Positions 52,134-61,821 are shown, counted from the stretch's first letter. The stretch is DNA of 64,000 nucleotides from Microbacterium sp. BH-3-3-3 (GCF_001792815.1 NZ_CP017674.1:744001-808000); one strand, 5' to 3'. Notes: generated by a model from the letters alone, not told the origin. Translations and numbers: made by a program.

Positions 52134-53009
52134 CCCGCACTCGCCGCCCCGCTCATCGAGTGGTACCGCGACGCGGCGCGCGATCTTCCGTGGCGCCGCG
52201 AGGGGTTCGGCGCGTGGGGCACGCTCGTCAGCGAGTTCATGCTGCAGCAGACCCCGGTCGCACGGGTCATCCCCCACCTCGAAGCATGGCTCACGCGATG
52301 GCCGACGCCCTCGGACCTGGCCGCTGCTCCCCCGGCCGACGCCGTGACGCAGTGGGCCAATCTCGGCTACCCGCGGCGGGCCCTGTGGCTGCACCGCGCG
52401 GCGGTCGAGATCCGCGATCGCCATGACGGTGTGGTTCCGCGCGACGTCGACGCGCTGCTGGCCCTCACCGGCATCGGTGACTACACGGCGCGCGCGGTCG
52501 CGGTCTTCGCGTACGGGGATCGGCATCCGGTCGTCGACACGAACACGCGGCGCGTCCTCGCCCGCGTCGTCGAGGGGCGCGCGCAGCCGGGGTCCCCGAA
52601 CAAGGCCGACCTGGCGCGGATGGATGCCGAGCTGCCCGACGACATCGTCGAGTCGGCCATCGTCAACGCGGCGGCGATGGAGCTGGGCGCGATCGTGTGC
52701 ACGGCTCGGTCACCGAGATGCGAGGTCTGCCCGCTGGCGGCGCAGTGCGCCTGGCGCGCGGCTGGATACCCCGAGTCGGAGGACCGCCGCCGACGTCAGG
52801 CGAAGTACGAGGGCAGCGACCGCCAGGCGCGCGGCGCGGTGCTGAAGGTACTGCGCGAGGCCGCCCCCGCGCCCGTCGCCCTGTTCGCCGTCGTCCCCGA
52901 CTGGCCTGATGCCGTTCAGCGCGACCGCGCGATCGACTCGCTCATCGCCGACGGCCTCGCCGAGGCATCCGACGGCCTTCTGCACCTGCCGGGCCACCCG
53001 GCATCCTGA
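52131..53009 (+). CDS. mutY: A/G-specific adenine glycosylase
   Basis: 292 residues. Removes adenine mispaired with 8-oxoguanine. The helix-hairpin-helix LTGIGDYTARAVAVFAYG, catalytic E in SEFMLQQTPVARV, D in PVVDTNTRRV and the iron-sulfur cluster cysteines (C-x6-C-x2-C-x5-C in CTARSPRCEVCPLAAQC) are all present. The C-terminal NUDIX-like 8-oxoG reader seen in E. coli MutY is reduced. Sits alone on the plus strand inside the minus-strand translation block. Confidence 0.9.
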   Translation: MPALAAPLIEWYRDAARDLPWRREGFGAWGTLVSEFMLQQTPVARVIPHLEAWLTRWPTPSDLAAAPPADAVTQWANLGYPRRALWLHRAAVEIRDRHDGVVPRDVDALLALTGIGDYTARAVAVFAYGDRHPVVDTNTRRVLARVVEGRAQPGSPNKADLARMDAELPDDIVESAIVNAAAMELGAIVCTARSPRCEVCPLAAQCAWRAAGYPESEDRRRRQAKYEGSDRQARGAVLKVLREAAPAPVALFAVVPDWPDAVQRDRAIDSLIADGLAEASDGLLHLPGHPAS

Positions 53010-53050
53010 GTCCCGCCCGATGCTGCCGCCGGCGCCGCCGAGGCGTGCCC

Positions 53051-53136
53051 GGGCCACACTCCTGAGCGGCTGCTTCCCCGACGCGGCGTCTGTCGACGAC
53101 AGCCCGCTCACCCGAGATTTCTCAGGAGTTCGGCCC
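53051..53136. repeat. GAACTCCTGA-family palindrome, copy 1
   Basis: 16-nt arms (53051-53066; 53121-53136) with two mismatches and a 54-nt centre. The core is ACTCCTGAG/CTCAGGAGT. Confidence 0.7.
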
Positions 53137-53215
53137 GCGTCGTGCCGGGCCCCTGCCGCCCGGCTCACGCCGCTCGCCGCGCCCCCGCCCGGGCCGGTCT
53201 CTGCCGCCGCCCCGG

Positions 53216-53297
53216 GCCGAACTCCTGAGAAGCCGCCTCTCCGCAGCCATACAGCCGCTCCGCGACCACTCAGCGCGCCGATTCTCAGGAGTTCGGC
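53216..53297. repeat. GAACTCCTGA-family palindrome, copy 2
   Basis: Perfect 16-nt arms GCCGAACTCCTGAGAA / TTCTCAGGAGTTCGGC (53216-53231; 53282-53297), 50-nt centre. Axis is 163 nt from that of copy 1. Confidence 0.8.
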
Positions 53298-53315
53298 ACG
53301 CCCACGACACGAGAA

Positions 53316-53354
53316 ACGGCCGTACGCCGGCCCCGAGGGGCGGCGTCCGGCCGT
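53316..53354 (-). terminator. rbfA terminator
   Basis: Long stem, about 17 bp with two or three mismatches (ACGGCCGTACGCCGG... / ...GGCGTCCGGCCGT), 15 nt past the rbfA stop; also suited to mutY from the other side. Confidence 0.7.
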
Positions 53355-53368
53355 GTCGTCGCGCGGGC

Positions 53369-53869
53369 TCAGGCCCGCGGTGCGTCTTCGTCGTCGGGGG
53401 CGTCGTCGGCGGCGTCCTCGTCAGTTCCGTCGAGCTCGTCGTCGGCGTCGTCTTCGCGCGGCTTGACGTACGGGTCGGCGTCGCCGGCGTACGTGGCCGC
53501 GGCGGCGAGACCGGCGACCGACTGGTCGCGCTCGCGCGCTTCGCGCAGCAGCGCCGAGATGTGGTCGGCGTTCTCGGGAATGGCGTCGAGAATGAACTCC
53601 AGCGACGGGGTGAGGCGCGTGTTGAGGTTCTTTCCCACCTCGCTACGCAGCAGTCCGGTCGCCGACTTCAACGCCGCCGCGGTGTCGTTGCGGTGCGCTT
53701 CGTCGCCCATGACGGTGTAGAACACCGACGCGTGCTGCAGGTCGCCCGTGACGCGTACGTCGGTGATCGTCACGAAACCGAGCCGCGGGTCACGCAGCCC
53801 CTTCTCGAGACGTTCGGCGAGCACCACGCGGATCCGGTCCGCCACTCGTGCCTGTCGCTCTCCTGCCAC
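53369..53869 (-). CDS. rbfA: 30S ribosome-binding factor A
   Basis: 166 residues. RbfA core (1 to about 120): RVADRIRVVLAERLEKGLRDPRLGFVTITDVRVTGDL and LRSEVGKNLNTRLTPSLEF; helps 16S 5'-end maturation of the small subunit. The last about 45 residues are an acidic Asp/Glu tail usual in Microbacteriaceae. GTG 53869 follows AGGAG at 6 nt. Downstream of infB with a 217-nt gap containing a palindrome. Confidence 0.93.
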   Translation of the reverse strand: MAGERQARVADRIRVVLAERLEKGLRDPRLGFVTITDVRVTGDLQHASVFYTVMGDEAHRNDTAAALKSATGLLRSEVGKNLNTRLTPSLEFILDAIPENADHISALLREARERDQSVAGLAAAATYAGDADPYVKPREDDADDELDGTDEDAADDAPDDEDAPRA

Positions 53870-53970
53870 TGCCTTCTCCTTTGTTTCACTACCGCCGCGA
53901 GTCGAGCGCCCCGTGGCTCATCCGCCGGGTGAGGTGGCGCCGTTCGCCGCTGCACCCAGCGTAGGCCGGA

Positions 53971-54036
53971 GGGGGTGTGCATTCTCCCGAGCATCGGGGT
54001 AGGGGCCCCGCTCTGCTCGGGGGAATGCGCACCCCC
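53971..54036. repeat. Large intergenic palindrome, GGGTGTGCATTC family
   Basis: 23-nt arms (53971-53993; 54014-54036) with two mismatches and a 20-nt loop, in the infB-rbfA gap within the operon. It could affect the ratio of infB to rbfA transcripts. Confidence 0.85.
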
Positions 54037-54086
54037 GCAGGCCGAAGCGGGAGCCGCGCCGAACAGCGCGACCCCCGCCCCGTGGA

Positions 54087-56900
54087 TCAGCCTCGCGGCT
54101 TCTCGATGAGTTCCGTCGTTTCGATCTCATCACCGATCTGGATGTCGTTGAACTTGCCGAGACCGATACCGGCCTCGAAGTCCGTACGCACCTCGGTGAC
54201 GTCGTCCTTGAAGCGACGCAGCGACTCGATGGCCAGGCCATCGGCCAGCACGACACCGTCGCGGATGACACGAGCCTTGGCGTTTCGCGTGATCGTTCCC
54301 GATCGCACGATGACACCGGCGATGTTGCCGAACTTCGAGGAGCGGAACACCTCGCGGATCTCGGCAACACCCGACTGCACTTCTTCGAACTCCGGCTTGA
54401 GCAGGCCCTTGAGCGACTGCTCGACATCGTCGATCGCGTTGTAGATGACCGAGTAGAACCGCACGTCGACACCCTCACGGGCGGCACGCTCGCGGGCCTT
54501 CGTGTCGGGACGGACGTTGAAGCCGATCACGATCGCGTTGTCGATCGTGGCCAGGTTGATGTCCGACTCGGTGATCGCACCCACACCGCGGTGGATGATG
54601 CGCAGCTGGACGCTGTCGTCGACCTCGATCTTGAGCAGCGATTCCTCGAGCGCCTCGACGGCACCCGACACGTCACCCTTGATGATGAGGTTGAGCGACT
54701 CGACCTTGCCCTCTTCGAGAGCACGGGTGAAGTCCTCGAGCGAGATGCGCTTGCGGGCCTTGGCCAGCTGGGCGTTGCGCTCGGCGGCTTCACGCTTCTC
54801 GGCGATCTGACGCGCGGTGCGGTCTTCTTCGGTGACGATGAAGACGTCGCCGGCGCGGGGGACCGAGTTGAGGCCCTGCACCGAGACGGGACGCGAGGGG
54901 TAGGCCTCGTCGACCGCGTCGCCGTTCTCGTCCATCATCGCGCGGACGCGGCCGTAAGCCGTTCCGGCGACGATCGCGTCTCCGACGCGCAGCGTTCCCG
55001 ACTGGATGAGCACCGTGGCGATCGAGCCGCGGCCCTTGTCGAGCCTCGCTTCGATCGCGACACCGCGGGCCGCCTTGTTCGGGTTGGCCGTGAGGTCCAG
55101 ACCCGCGTCGGCGGTGAGCAGCACGGCATCCAGCAGAGCCTGGATGTTGAGGTTCTCGCGAGCCGACACGTCGACGAACATGACGTCTCCGCCGTACTCC
55201 TCGGCGACCAGACCGTACTCGGTGAGCTGCTGGCGCACCTTGGCCGGGTTGGCGTCGGGCTTGTCGACCTTGTTGACCGCGACCACGATCGGCACGTTCG
55301 CCGCCTGGGCGTGGTTCAACGCCTCGACCGTCTGGGGCATGATGCCGTCGTCGGCCGCGACCACGAGGATCGCGATGTCGGTCACCTGCGCACCGCGGGC
55401 ACGCATGGCGGTGAACGCCTCGTGACCCGGGGTGTCGATGAAGGTGATCGCGCGCTCGATGCCGTCGTGCTCGGTCCAGATCTGGTACGCACCGATGTGC
55501 TGCGTGATGCCGCCGGCCTCGCCCGCCACGACGTTGGTCTGGCGGATGGCGTCGAGCAGTCGCGTCTTACCGTGGTCGACGTGGCCCATGACGGTGACCA
55601 CGGGAGGACGGATCTCGAGATCGTCCTCGCTCTCGGCTTCGAGTTCGCCGTCGAGGTCGAGACCGAAGCCCTCGAGGAGCTCTTTGTCCTCGTCCTCGGG
55701 CGAGACCATCTGGATCTTGTAGCCGAGCTCGGCGCCGAGCACCTCGAAGGTGGCCTCGTCGAGCGACTCGGTCGCGGTGGCCATCTCGCCCAGGTTGAAC
55801 AGGATGGTCACGAGCGTGCCGGGCTGCACGTTGTAGCCGCGCAGGGCCTCGAGCTTGTCCGCGAAGTCGGAGATCGATGCGCCGCGACGGAGGCGGATGA
55901 TCTCGCCGTTGCCCTTCGAGACGTTGACGCCGCCGACGACCGGCGCCGACCGCATCTCGAATTCCTGCCGCTTCGCCCGACGCGACTTACGCTGCTTCGA
56001 CTTGCCGCCGCCCTTACCGAAGGCACCTGCGGTACCACCGCCGGGACCACGGCCACGACCGCCACCACCGCCGGGACGACCGGCGAAACCGCCGCCGCCC
56101 GCACCGGGTGCGCCACCGGGACGCTGGAAGCCGCCACCGGCACCGCCGGGACGACCGGGGCCGCCGGGACGCTGCTGGAACGGGGCGCCCGGACGACCGG
56201 CACCGCCGGGACGACCGGCACCGCCGGGACGGGGAGCGCCGGGACGCGGGGCACCGGGACGCGGAGCCTGCGGGCGCGGGATGTTGCCGGGCGTCGGGCG
56301 CTGGCCCATGCCCTGCGCCGACGCGAACGGGTTGTTGCCCGGACGGGGACCGGCGGGACGCTGGCCCATGCCCTGGGCCGACGCGAACGGGTTGTTGCCC
56401 GGACGCGCGCCACCCGGACGCGGGGGCGAGCTCGGGCCGGGCTTGGGGGCACCGGGGGTCGCCGACGACGACGCCTCGGCGTCACCGGACGCGGGAGCTG
56501 CGGGAGCGGGGGTCGCCGCGGCCGGGGCGGAAGCCTCGGGAGCGGATGCCGCGGGGGTCGCTGCCGCGGGAGCGGCCTCGGCCGGAGCCGGGGCGGCGGC
56601 GGGGGCTGCGGGCTTGGCGGGGCCCGGGGTCGGACCCGACGGGCGGGCGCCCGGGGTCGCTGCCGGACGAGCGGGGCCGGGACGGGCGCCGGGGCGCGCC
56701 GCAGCGGCGGCGGGCTTGGCATCCGAGGATCCGGAGGAGCTCTCGGCCGCGAGGGCGGCGCGGAGCTTACGAGCCACGGGGGGCTCGATGGTGGATGAGG
56801 GGCTCTTGACGAACTCGCCGAGCTCCTTCAGCTTCGCAAGCGCGACCTTGCTGTCGACGCCGAGCTCGGAAGCGATCTCGTGCACGCGTGGTTTTGCCAC
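54087..56900 (-). CDS. infB: Translation initiation factor IF-2
   Basis: 937 residues. Delivers initiator tRNA to the 30S subunit. IF2_N helices lie at the start ([22 protein letters not shown]); residues about 60-320 form an Ala/Pro then Gly/Arg-rich linker in which [16 protein letters not shown] occurs twice. The G domain has [16 protein letters not shown] and NKVD; domains II-IV follow. The linker is the usual actinobacterial extension. GTG start behind AGGAG. Confidence 0.96.
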   Translation of the reverse strand: MAKPRVHEIASELGVDSKVALAKLKELGEFVKSPSSTIEPPVARKLRAALAAESSSGSSDAKPAAAAARPGARPGPARPAATPGARPSGPTPGPAKPAAPAAAPAPAEAAPAAATPAASAPEASAPAAATPAPAAPASGDAEASSSATPGAPKPGPSSPPRPGGARPGNNPFASAQGMGQRPAGPRPGNNPFASAQGMGQRPTPGNIPRPQAPRPGAPRPGAPRPGGAGRPGGAGRPGAPFQQRPGGPGRPGGAGGGFQRPGGAPGAGGGGFAGRPGGGGGRGRGPGGGTAGAFGKGGGKSKQRKSRRAKRQEFEMRSAPVVGGVNVSKGNGEIIRLRRGASISDFADKLEALRGYNVQPGTLVTILFNLGEMATATESLDEATFEVLGAELGYKIQMVSPEDEDKELLEGFGLDLDGELEAESEDDLEIRPPVVTVMGHVDHGKTRLLDAIRQTNVVAGEAGGITQHIGAYQIWTEHDGIERAITFIDTPGHEAFTAMRARGAQVTDIAILVVAADDGIMPQTVEALNHAQAANVPIVVAVNKVDKPDANPAKVRQQLTEYGLVAEEYGGDVMFVDVSARENLNIQALLDAVLLTADAGLDLTANPNKAARGVAIEARLDKGRGSIATVLIQSGTLRVGDAIVAGTAYGRVRAMMDENGDAVDEAYPSRPVSVQGLNSVPRAGDVFIVTEEDRTARQIAEKREAAERNAQLAKARKRISLEDFTRALEEGKVESLNLIIKGDVSGAVEALEESLLKIEVDDSVQLRIIHRGVGAITESDINLATIDNAIVIGFNVRPDTKARERAAREGVDVRFYSVIYNAIDDVEQSLKGLLKPEFEEVQSGVAEIREVFRSSKFGNIAGVIVRSGTITRNAKARVIRDGVVLADGLAIESLRRFKDDVTEVRTDFEAGIGLGKFNDIQIGDEIETTELIEKPRG

Positions 56901-56993
56901 AATTCTCCTGTCTGAGGGCCTACCCCGGACAGGGCAGACCGTTACTTGCGGACGGGTCTCATTTCGAGCCGTTCACTTCGTGTCCATAGCCGT

Positions 56994-57245
56994 TCAGCCT
57001 TTTCGCTGGTGGTGTGATTCGAAGGTCTGCGTGTCAAGCGGGCCTGACACACGCAATGCTCGTACGAAGGCGCGACGCGCGAGAGCTTTTCTCACGCACG
57101 CGTCCGTCTCGTGCACCCACGCACCCCGGCCCGGCAGGACCGCCCGCTCGTCGGGGACGAGCTGAGATCCGTCGGCGACCACACGCAGAAGCGAGGATCG
57201 GGGGGCGCGTGCGCGGCATCCGACGCACGTTCGTACTGGTTCCAT
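56994..57245 (-). CDS. ylxR: YlxR/RNasePR-type small RNA-binding protein
   Basis: 83 residues. VRTCVGCRARAPRSSLLRVVA and LPGRGAWVH are the YlxR signature; the fold binds nucleic acid, and the gene is almost always between nusA and infB, as here. It has been linked to RNase P and to transcription control in other species. Ends in a basic HHQRKG tail. The 93-nt gap to infB holds nothing I can identify. Confidence 0.9.
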   Translation of the reverse strand: MEPVRTCVGCRARAPRSSLLRVVADGSQLVPDERAVLPGRGAWVHETDACVRKALARRAFVRALRVSGPLDTQTFESHHQRKG

Positions 57246-57278
57246 CGTACACCTCGCCGTCGCCGCAGCGACGGACGC

Positions 57279-58268
57279 TCAGTTGTCTTCGAGGATGCTG
57301 TCGGGCTGGATGTCGATCTTCGCGCCGGTCAGCTTGGCGGCCAGACGCGCGTTCTGCCCCTCTTTGCCGATCGCGAGCGACAGCTGGTAGTCGGGCACGA
57401 GCGCCCGGACGGCCTTGGTCGTGGCGTCGAGGACGAAGCTCGAGGTGACCTTGGCCGGCGACAGCGCGTTCGCGACGAAGCGCGGCAGCTCGGCGTCGTA
57501 GTCGATGATGTCGATCTTCTCGCCCGCGAGCTCTTCGGTGACGGCGCGCACGCGGCGGCCGAGCTCACCGATGCAAGCGCCCTTGGCGTTGACTGTCGGG
57601 TCGTTGGCCTTGACGGCGATCTTCGAGCGGTGACCGGCTTCGCGAGCCAGCGACACGATCTCGACCAGGCCCGCGGCGATCTCGGGCACCTCGAGGGCGA
57701 AGAGCTTGCGGACCAGGCCCGGGTGCGTGCGCGACACGGTGATCTGCGGCCCCTTGTTGCCCTTGGACACGCTCGTCACGTAGACGCGCAGACGCGAGCC
57801 GTGCGCGTAGGTCTCGCCGGGAACCTGCTCTTCGGGCGGGAGGATCGCCTCGACCGTTCCGAGGTCGACGTGCACCATGCGCGGGTTCGGGCCCTGCTGC
57901 ACGACGCCGGCGACGATGTCGCCCTCTTTGCCGCGGAACTCCCCCAGCACCGCGTCGTCGGCGATGTCGCGCAGACGCTGGCTGATGACCTGCTTGGCGG
58001 CGAAGGCGGCGATGCGACCGAAGTCGTCGGAGGACTGCTCCTCTTCGCCGATGACGATGTCTTCGTCGTCGGTCACGGGTGTGAAGACGCCGACGTGTCC
58101 GGTCTTGCGATCGAGTTCGACGCGGGCGCCGGCGGGGATCTCGCCGGTGGGCGAGATGTGCTTGGCGTAGGCGGTCAGGATCGCCTGCTCGATGATGCGC
58201 GCGAGTTCATCGAAGGGGATCTCCTTCTCGCGTTCGATCGTCTTCAGAAGTGCGAGATCGATGTCCAC
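57279..58268 (-). CDS. nusA: Transcription termination/antitermination factor NusA
   Basis: 329 residues, shorter than the enteric protein because the C-terminal acidic repeats are missing, as is normal in actinobacteria. N-terminal RNAP-binding domain, S1 domain (GDIVAGVVQQGPNPRMVHVDLG), then two KH domains (VSKGNKGPQITVSRTHP and GQNARLAAKLTGAKIDI). GTG 58268 follows GGAGG. First gene of nusA-ylxR-infB-rbfA. rimP, normally just upstream, is not there. Confidence 0.95.
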   Translation of the reverse strand: MDIDLALLKTIEREKEIPFDELARIIEQAILTAYAKHISPTGEIPAGARVELDRKTGHVGVFTPVTDDEDIVIGEEEQSSDDFGRIAAFAAKQVISQRLRDIADDAVLGEFRGKEGDIVAGVVQQGPNPRMVHVDLGTVEAILPPEEQVPGETYAHGSRLRVYVTSVSKGNKGPQITVSRTHPGLVRKLFALEVPEIAAGLVEIVSLAREAGHRSKIAVKANDPTVNAKGACIGELGRRVRAVTEELAGEKIDIIDYDAELPRFVANALSPAKVTSSFVLDATTKAVRALVPDYQLSLAIGKEGQNARLAAKLTGAKIDIQPDSILEDN

Positions 58269-58323
58269 AAGGGCCCTCCGTTATTCAGCTCTCGTCGACG
58301 CGACCGGCGCCGACAACCCCCCT

Positions 58324-58329
58324 ACGATA
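58324..58329 (-). promoter_or_regulatory. -10 element of the nusA operon
   Basis: TATCGT on the minus strand, about 56 nt before the nusA start. No clear -35. Confidence 0.4.
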
Positions 58330-58387
58330 CCCGGGATGCCACCCGCCCCGCGACCCGGCGAGCGATTCGGCCGACGCCCGGGCTGCG

Positions 58388-58481
58388 CACGACTCCTGTG
58401 ATCCGCCCACTGCCTCCCCGCCGACCCGCGGGATCCCGGTACCTCGACCCGCGCGACGTCGCGAAGTTCAGGAGTTCTGCA
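58388..58481. repeat. Diverged GAACTCCTGA-type palindrome
   Basis: CACGACTCCTG near 58388 and CAGGAGTTCTGCACG near 58469 face each other. The shared core is short (ACTCCTG/CAGGAGT), so it is weaker than the copies at 53051 and 53216. Confidence 0.45.
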
Positions 58482-58524
58482 CGGGAGGGCCGGTGGCGGG
58501 CAGCTCGACGCACGGGAGCCTGCG

Positions 58525-59127
58525 TCACCGGCGCTCGAGCGGGTTCGCGGCCAGCTTCGCGACCACTCCCCCCTCCGCCAGTCGGCGCGCCGCGGTGTCG
58601 GGCTTTCGCGCGGCCTGGTCGAGCACGCAGGCGCCGAACTCGGCGGCGAGCGTTCCCCGCGGATGGGCGCGGAGCACCTCGCGGCGGAAGTCCTCGGGCA
58701 GCGCGTCGGGGCGGGCGCCCGAGATGTCGAGCGCCGTCGCCGTCTCGAGCAGGTGGCCCTCGGCATCCATCGCCGGGTCGACGCTCGGCCAGTTGTGCCG
58801 CACGATCACCTCGAGCACGCGCTGGCGCCGCGCGGGCTCCCACCCCGCCCCCGCGGTCAGGGCGATGCCGACGTGGCCGCCCGCGTGCTCGTACGAGAGG
58901 GTGTGGTTGTCGTACTCGGCGACCGTGCCGACGTCGTGCAGCACGGCGGCGACGTACAGCAGCTCGTGGTCGATGCCGGTGATGCCATCGACGCGCGCGA
59001 ACGCCTCGGCCCAGAGCCAGGAGCGCAGGGCGTGCGCGGTGATCGCGGGCGACTGGTACTGCGTCGCCAGTTCGAGGGCACCGCGCGCGGCGAGGGTGTC
59101 GGGCACGGGGATGTCGGCGATCTGCAC
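58525..59127 (-). CDS. HD-domain hydrolase, cyanamide-hydratase-like
   Basis: 200 residues. IPVPDTLAARGALELA at the start, HALRSWLWAEAF (first histidine), VAAVLHDVGT (HD pair) and YEHAGGHVGIAL follow the layout of cyanamide hydratase-type HD proteins. The nature of the substrate is not given by this match. GTG 59127 has GGAGG 4 nt upstream. Separated from nusA by 256 nt. Confidence 0.75.
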   Translation of the reverse strand: MQIADIPVPDTLAARGALELATQYQSPAITAHALRSWLWAEAFARVDGITGIDHELLYVAAVLHDVGTVAEYDNHTLSYEHAGGHVGIALTAGAGWEPARRQRVLEVIVRHNWPSVDPAMDAEGHLLETATALDISGARPDALPEDFRREVLRAHPRGTLAAEFGACVLDQAARKPDTAARRLAEGGVVAKLAANPLERR

Positions 59128-59285
59128 GGGGCCTCCGGGGTCGGGTGAATCCTCACTCTTGCGTCGCGCGCCCGGCGCCGACAGACCCGCGCCGGTCAGC
59201 GACCGAAGGCATCCTGCCAGAGCGGGGCACCCCGCGAGGCCCCGAGCGGCACGCCGGTCGTGCGTGGCGCACACGTCACGGAACG

Positions 59286-59318
59286 CGGATGCCGCGACCG
59301 AGGGGGCCGCGGCATCCG
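59286..59318 (-). terminator. glgP terminator
   Basis: Perfect 11-bp stem CGGATGCCGCG / CGCGGCATCCG with an 11-nt loop, 8 nt past the glgP stop. Another hairpin built from GGATGCC and its complement. Confidence 0.7.
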
Positions 59319-59325
59319 GAACCGC

Positions 59326-61821
59326 TCAGCTCACGGGCGACGCGTGCCAGATGCGCTCGAGGTAGTCGCGCATCGCGCGGTCCGACGAGAAGTACCCGCT
59401 GCGCGCGACGTTGAGGATCGCCGAGCGCACCCAGCCGTCCTGGTCGGCGTAGGCCGCGTCGACCCGCTCCTGCGCGTCGAGGTACGACGAGAAGTCGGCG
59501 AGGGCCATGAACCGGTCTTCGTACAGCAGGTTCGACACGAGCGGCTCGAACACCGTGCGGTCGCCGTCCGAGAACGCTCCCGAGGCGATGAGGTCGATGG
59601 CGCTGCGCAGCCGGTCGTCGCCCTGGTAGTGGTCGGCGGGGCGGTAGCCCTCGCTCCAGAGCGCCTCGACCTCGGGCTCGCTCATGCCGAAGAGGAAGAA
59701 GTTGTCGTCGCCGACCAGGCGGCGGATCTCGACGTTCGCTCCGTCGTCGGTGCCGATGGTGAGCGCTCCGTTGAGCGCGAGCTTCATGTTGCCCGTGCCC
59801 GAAGCCTCTTTGCCCGCGAGCGAGATCTGCTCCGACAGGTCGGCGGCGGGGATGATGCTCTCGGCCAACGTCACGTTGTAGTTCGCCGGGTACAGCAACT
59901 GGAGCTTGCCCTCGACGCGCGGGTCGGCGCTGACGACCTCGCCCACGGCGTTGATGAGGTGGATGATGCGCTTGGCCATGCCGTACCCGGGTGCGGCCTT
60001 CGCCCCGAACAGGAACGTGCGCGGCTGCACCTCGTCGATCGGCAGGCGCCCCGACACGATCCCCTCGTACGTGCTGACGATGTGCAGCACCTTCAGTGTC
60101 TGCCGCTTGTACTCGTGCAGGCGCTTGATCATCACGTCGAGCATGTGGGTGTCGTCGAGGGGCGCGTCACCGCGGGACTCGAGCACACGCCCGAGGCGCC
60201 GCTTGTTGGCGAGCTTGACCGCGGCGAAGCGCTCGCGGAAGTCGCCGTCGTCGGCGAGGGCCTCGAGCCCCCGCAGCCGCTCGAGGTCGACCGTCCAGCC
60301 CGCGCCGAGCGCCTCGGTGATGAGGGCCGACAGGTCGGGGTTCGCCAGGCGCAGGAAGCGGCGCGGGGTCACGCCGTTCGTGACGTTGGTGAACTTGTCG
60401 GGCCACATCTGGGCGAAGTCCTTGAGCACGTTGTCGCGCAGCAGCTGCGAGTGCAGCTCGGCGACGCCGTTCACCTTGGAACCGGCGACGGTGGCGAGGT
60501 AGGCCATGCGCACCGAGCGGGTGGGGTGCTCGCCGATGATCGACATGTTGCGGATGAGCATCTCGTCGTCGCCGAAGCGCTCGCGCACCTCGAGCAGGAA
60601 CTCGTCGTTGATGCGGTAGATGATCTCGAGGTGGCGGGGCAGCAGGCGGCCGAGCAGGTCGACCGGCCAGACCTCGAGCGCCTCGGGCAGCAGCGTGTGG
60701 CAGGTGTAGGCGAAGCACTTCTGCGTGATGGCCCAGGCGGCATCCCACTCGAGCTTCTTCTCGTCGACGAGCACGCGCATGAGCTCGGGCACGCCGATGA
60801 CGGGGTGGGTGTCGTTCAGCTGGAAGATGACGCGCTCGGGCAGTGCCTCGATGTCGAAGTCGTCGGGAAGCACGTTCTCGATGAAGTCGGCGATCGAGGC
60901 CGCGACGAAGAAGTACTGCTGCTGCAGGCGCAGCTCTTTGCCCTGGGGCGTGGAGTCCTCGGGGTAGAGCACCTTCGAGATGTTCTCGGCGAACGTCTGC
61001 GCGCGCACCGACTCGACGTAGTCGCCCGAGTTGAAGGTGTGCAGGTCGAAGGCGTTGGTGGCCACCGCACGCCACAGGCGCAGGGTATTGACGCGGCCGT
61101 TGTGATAGCCCGGGACCATCATGTTGTACGGCACCGCGAGCACGTTCCACTCGGGGACCCAGCGGGTGCGCTCGACGCCGTCGTCGTCGTACGTCTCGGT
61201 CGTACCGGCGAACGAGACGGTCTGCGCGGCCTCGGGGTGCGGGAAGTCCCACGGCGAGCCCATGCGCAGCCACGCGTCGGGCTGCTCGATCTGCTGCCCG
61301 TCGGCGAACGCCTGACGGAAGATGCCGTACTCGTACCGGATGCCGTACCCGATGGTCGGCACGCTCATCGTTGCGAGCGAGTCGATGAAGCAGGCGGCCA
61401 GACGACCCAGGCCGCCGTTGCCGAGGCCCGGCTCGATCTCGACCGCGCGCACGGCGTCGATGTCGATGCCGCACTGGGCGAGCGCCTCGGTGGCGATGTC
61501 GGTGAGGCGCGCCGCGAGCAGGTTGTTGTCGAGCTGACGGCCCAGCAGATACTCGGCCGAGAGGTAGCAGACGGTCTTCGCCTGCAGCTTCTTCTGCTGG
61601 GCGCGATCGTCGAACCAGCGCGCCATGAGGTAGTCGCGCACCGTGAACGCCAGCGCCAGGTACTGGTCGTTGACGTCGGACGCCGACAGGGTCACGCCCT
61701 GGTCGAAGTTCAGGTTCTGCAGGAACTGTTTCGTGAAGCCGTCGACCGAGGCTGCGGGCGCCACGACGGGCGCGATCGCGAGCGGGTGGGTGGGACGGAG
61801 CTCTGGTGTGTTCTCGGGCAC
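59326..61821 (-). CDS. glgP: Glycogen/starch/alpha-glucan phosphorylase
   Basis: 831 residues, the full-length GT35 family (shorter maltodextrin-type and longer actinobacterial types exist). Releases glucose 1-phosphate from alpha-1,4-glucan ends. The pyridoxal-phosphate lysine is in EASGTGNMKLALNG, with NGVTPRRFLRLANP and GNGGLGRLAACFIDS upstream. GTG 61821 has a TACGGT hexamer 6 nt upstream. No other glg gene is in the window. Confidence 0.93.
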   Translation of the reverse strand: MPENTPELRPTHPLAIAPVVAPAASVDGFTKQFLQNLNFDQGVTLSASDVNDQYLALAFTVRDYLMARWFDDRAQQKKLQAKTVCYLSAEYLLGRQLDNNLLAARLTDIATEALAQCGIDIDAVRAVEIEPGLGNGGLGRLAACFIDSLATMSVPTIGYGIRYEYGIFRQAFADGQQIEQPDAWLRMGSPWDFPHPEAAQTVSFAGTTETYDDDGVERTRWVPEWNVLAVPYNMMVPGYHNGRVNTLRLWRAVATNAFDLHTFNSGDYVESVRAQTFAENISKVLYPEDSTPQGKELRLQQQYFFVAASIADFIENVLPDDFDIEALPERVIFQLNDTHPVIGVPELMRVLVDEKKLEWDAAWAITQKCFAYTCHTLLPEALEVWPVDLLGRLLPRHLEIIYRINDEFLLEVRERFGDDEMLIRNMSIIGEHPTRSVRMAYLATVAGSKVNGVAELHSQLLRDNVLKDFAQMWPDKFTNVTNGVTPRRFLRLANPDLSALITEALGAGWTVDLERLRGLEALADDGDFRERFAAVKLANKRRLGRVLESRGDAPLDDTHMLDVMIKRLHEYKRQTLKVLHIVSTYEGIVSGRLPIDEVQPRTFLFGAKAAPGYGMAKRIIHLINAVGEVVSADPRVEGKLQLLYPANYNVTLAESIIPAADLSEQISLAGKEASGTGNMKLALNGALTIGTDDGANVEIRRLVGDDNFFLFGMSEPEVEALWSEGYRPADHYQGDDRLRSAIDLIASGAFSDGDRTVFEPLVSNLLYEDRFMALADFSSYLDAQERVDAAYADQDGWVRSAILNVARSGYFSSDRAMRDYLERIWHASPVS

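Larger units (their letters stand above)
53010..53368. other. Gene-free gap with two palindromes and a terminator
   Basis: 359 nt between mutY and rbfA. It holds two wide palindromes built on GAACTCCTGAG (53051-53136, 53216-53297) and the hairpin at 53316-53354. No ORF that looks real. Confidence 0.7.
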
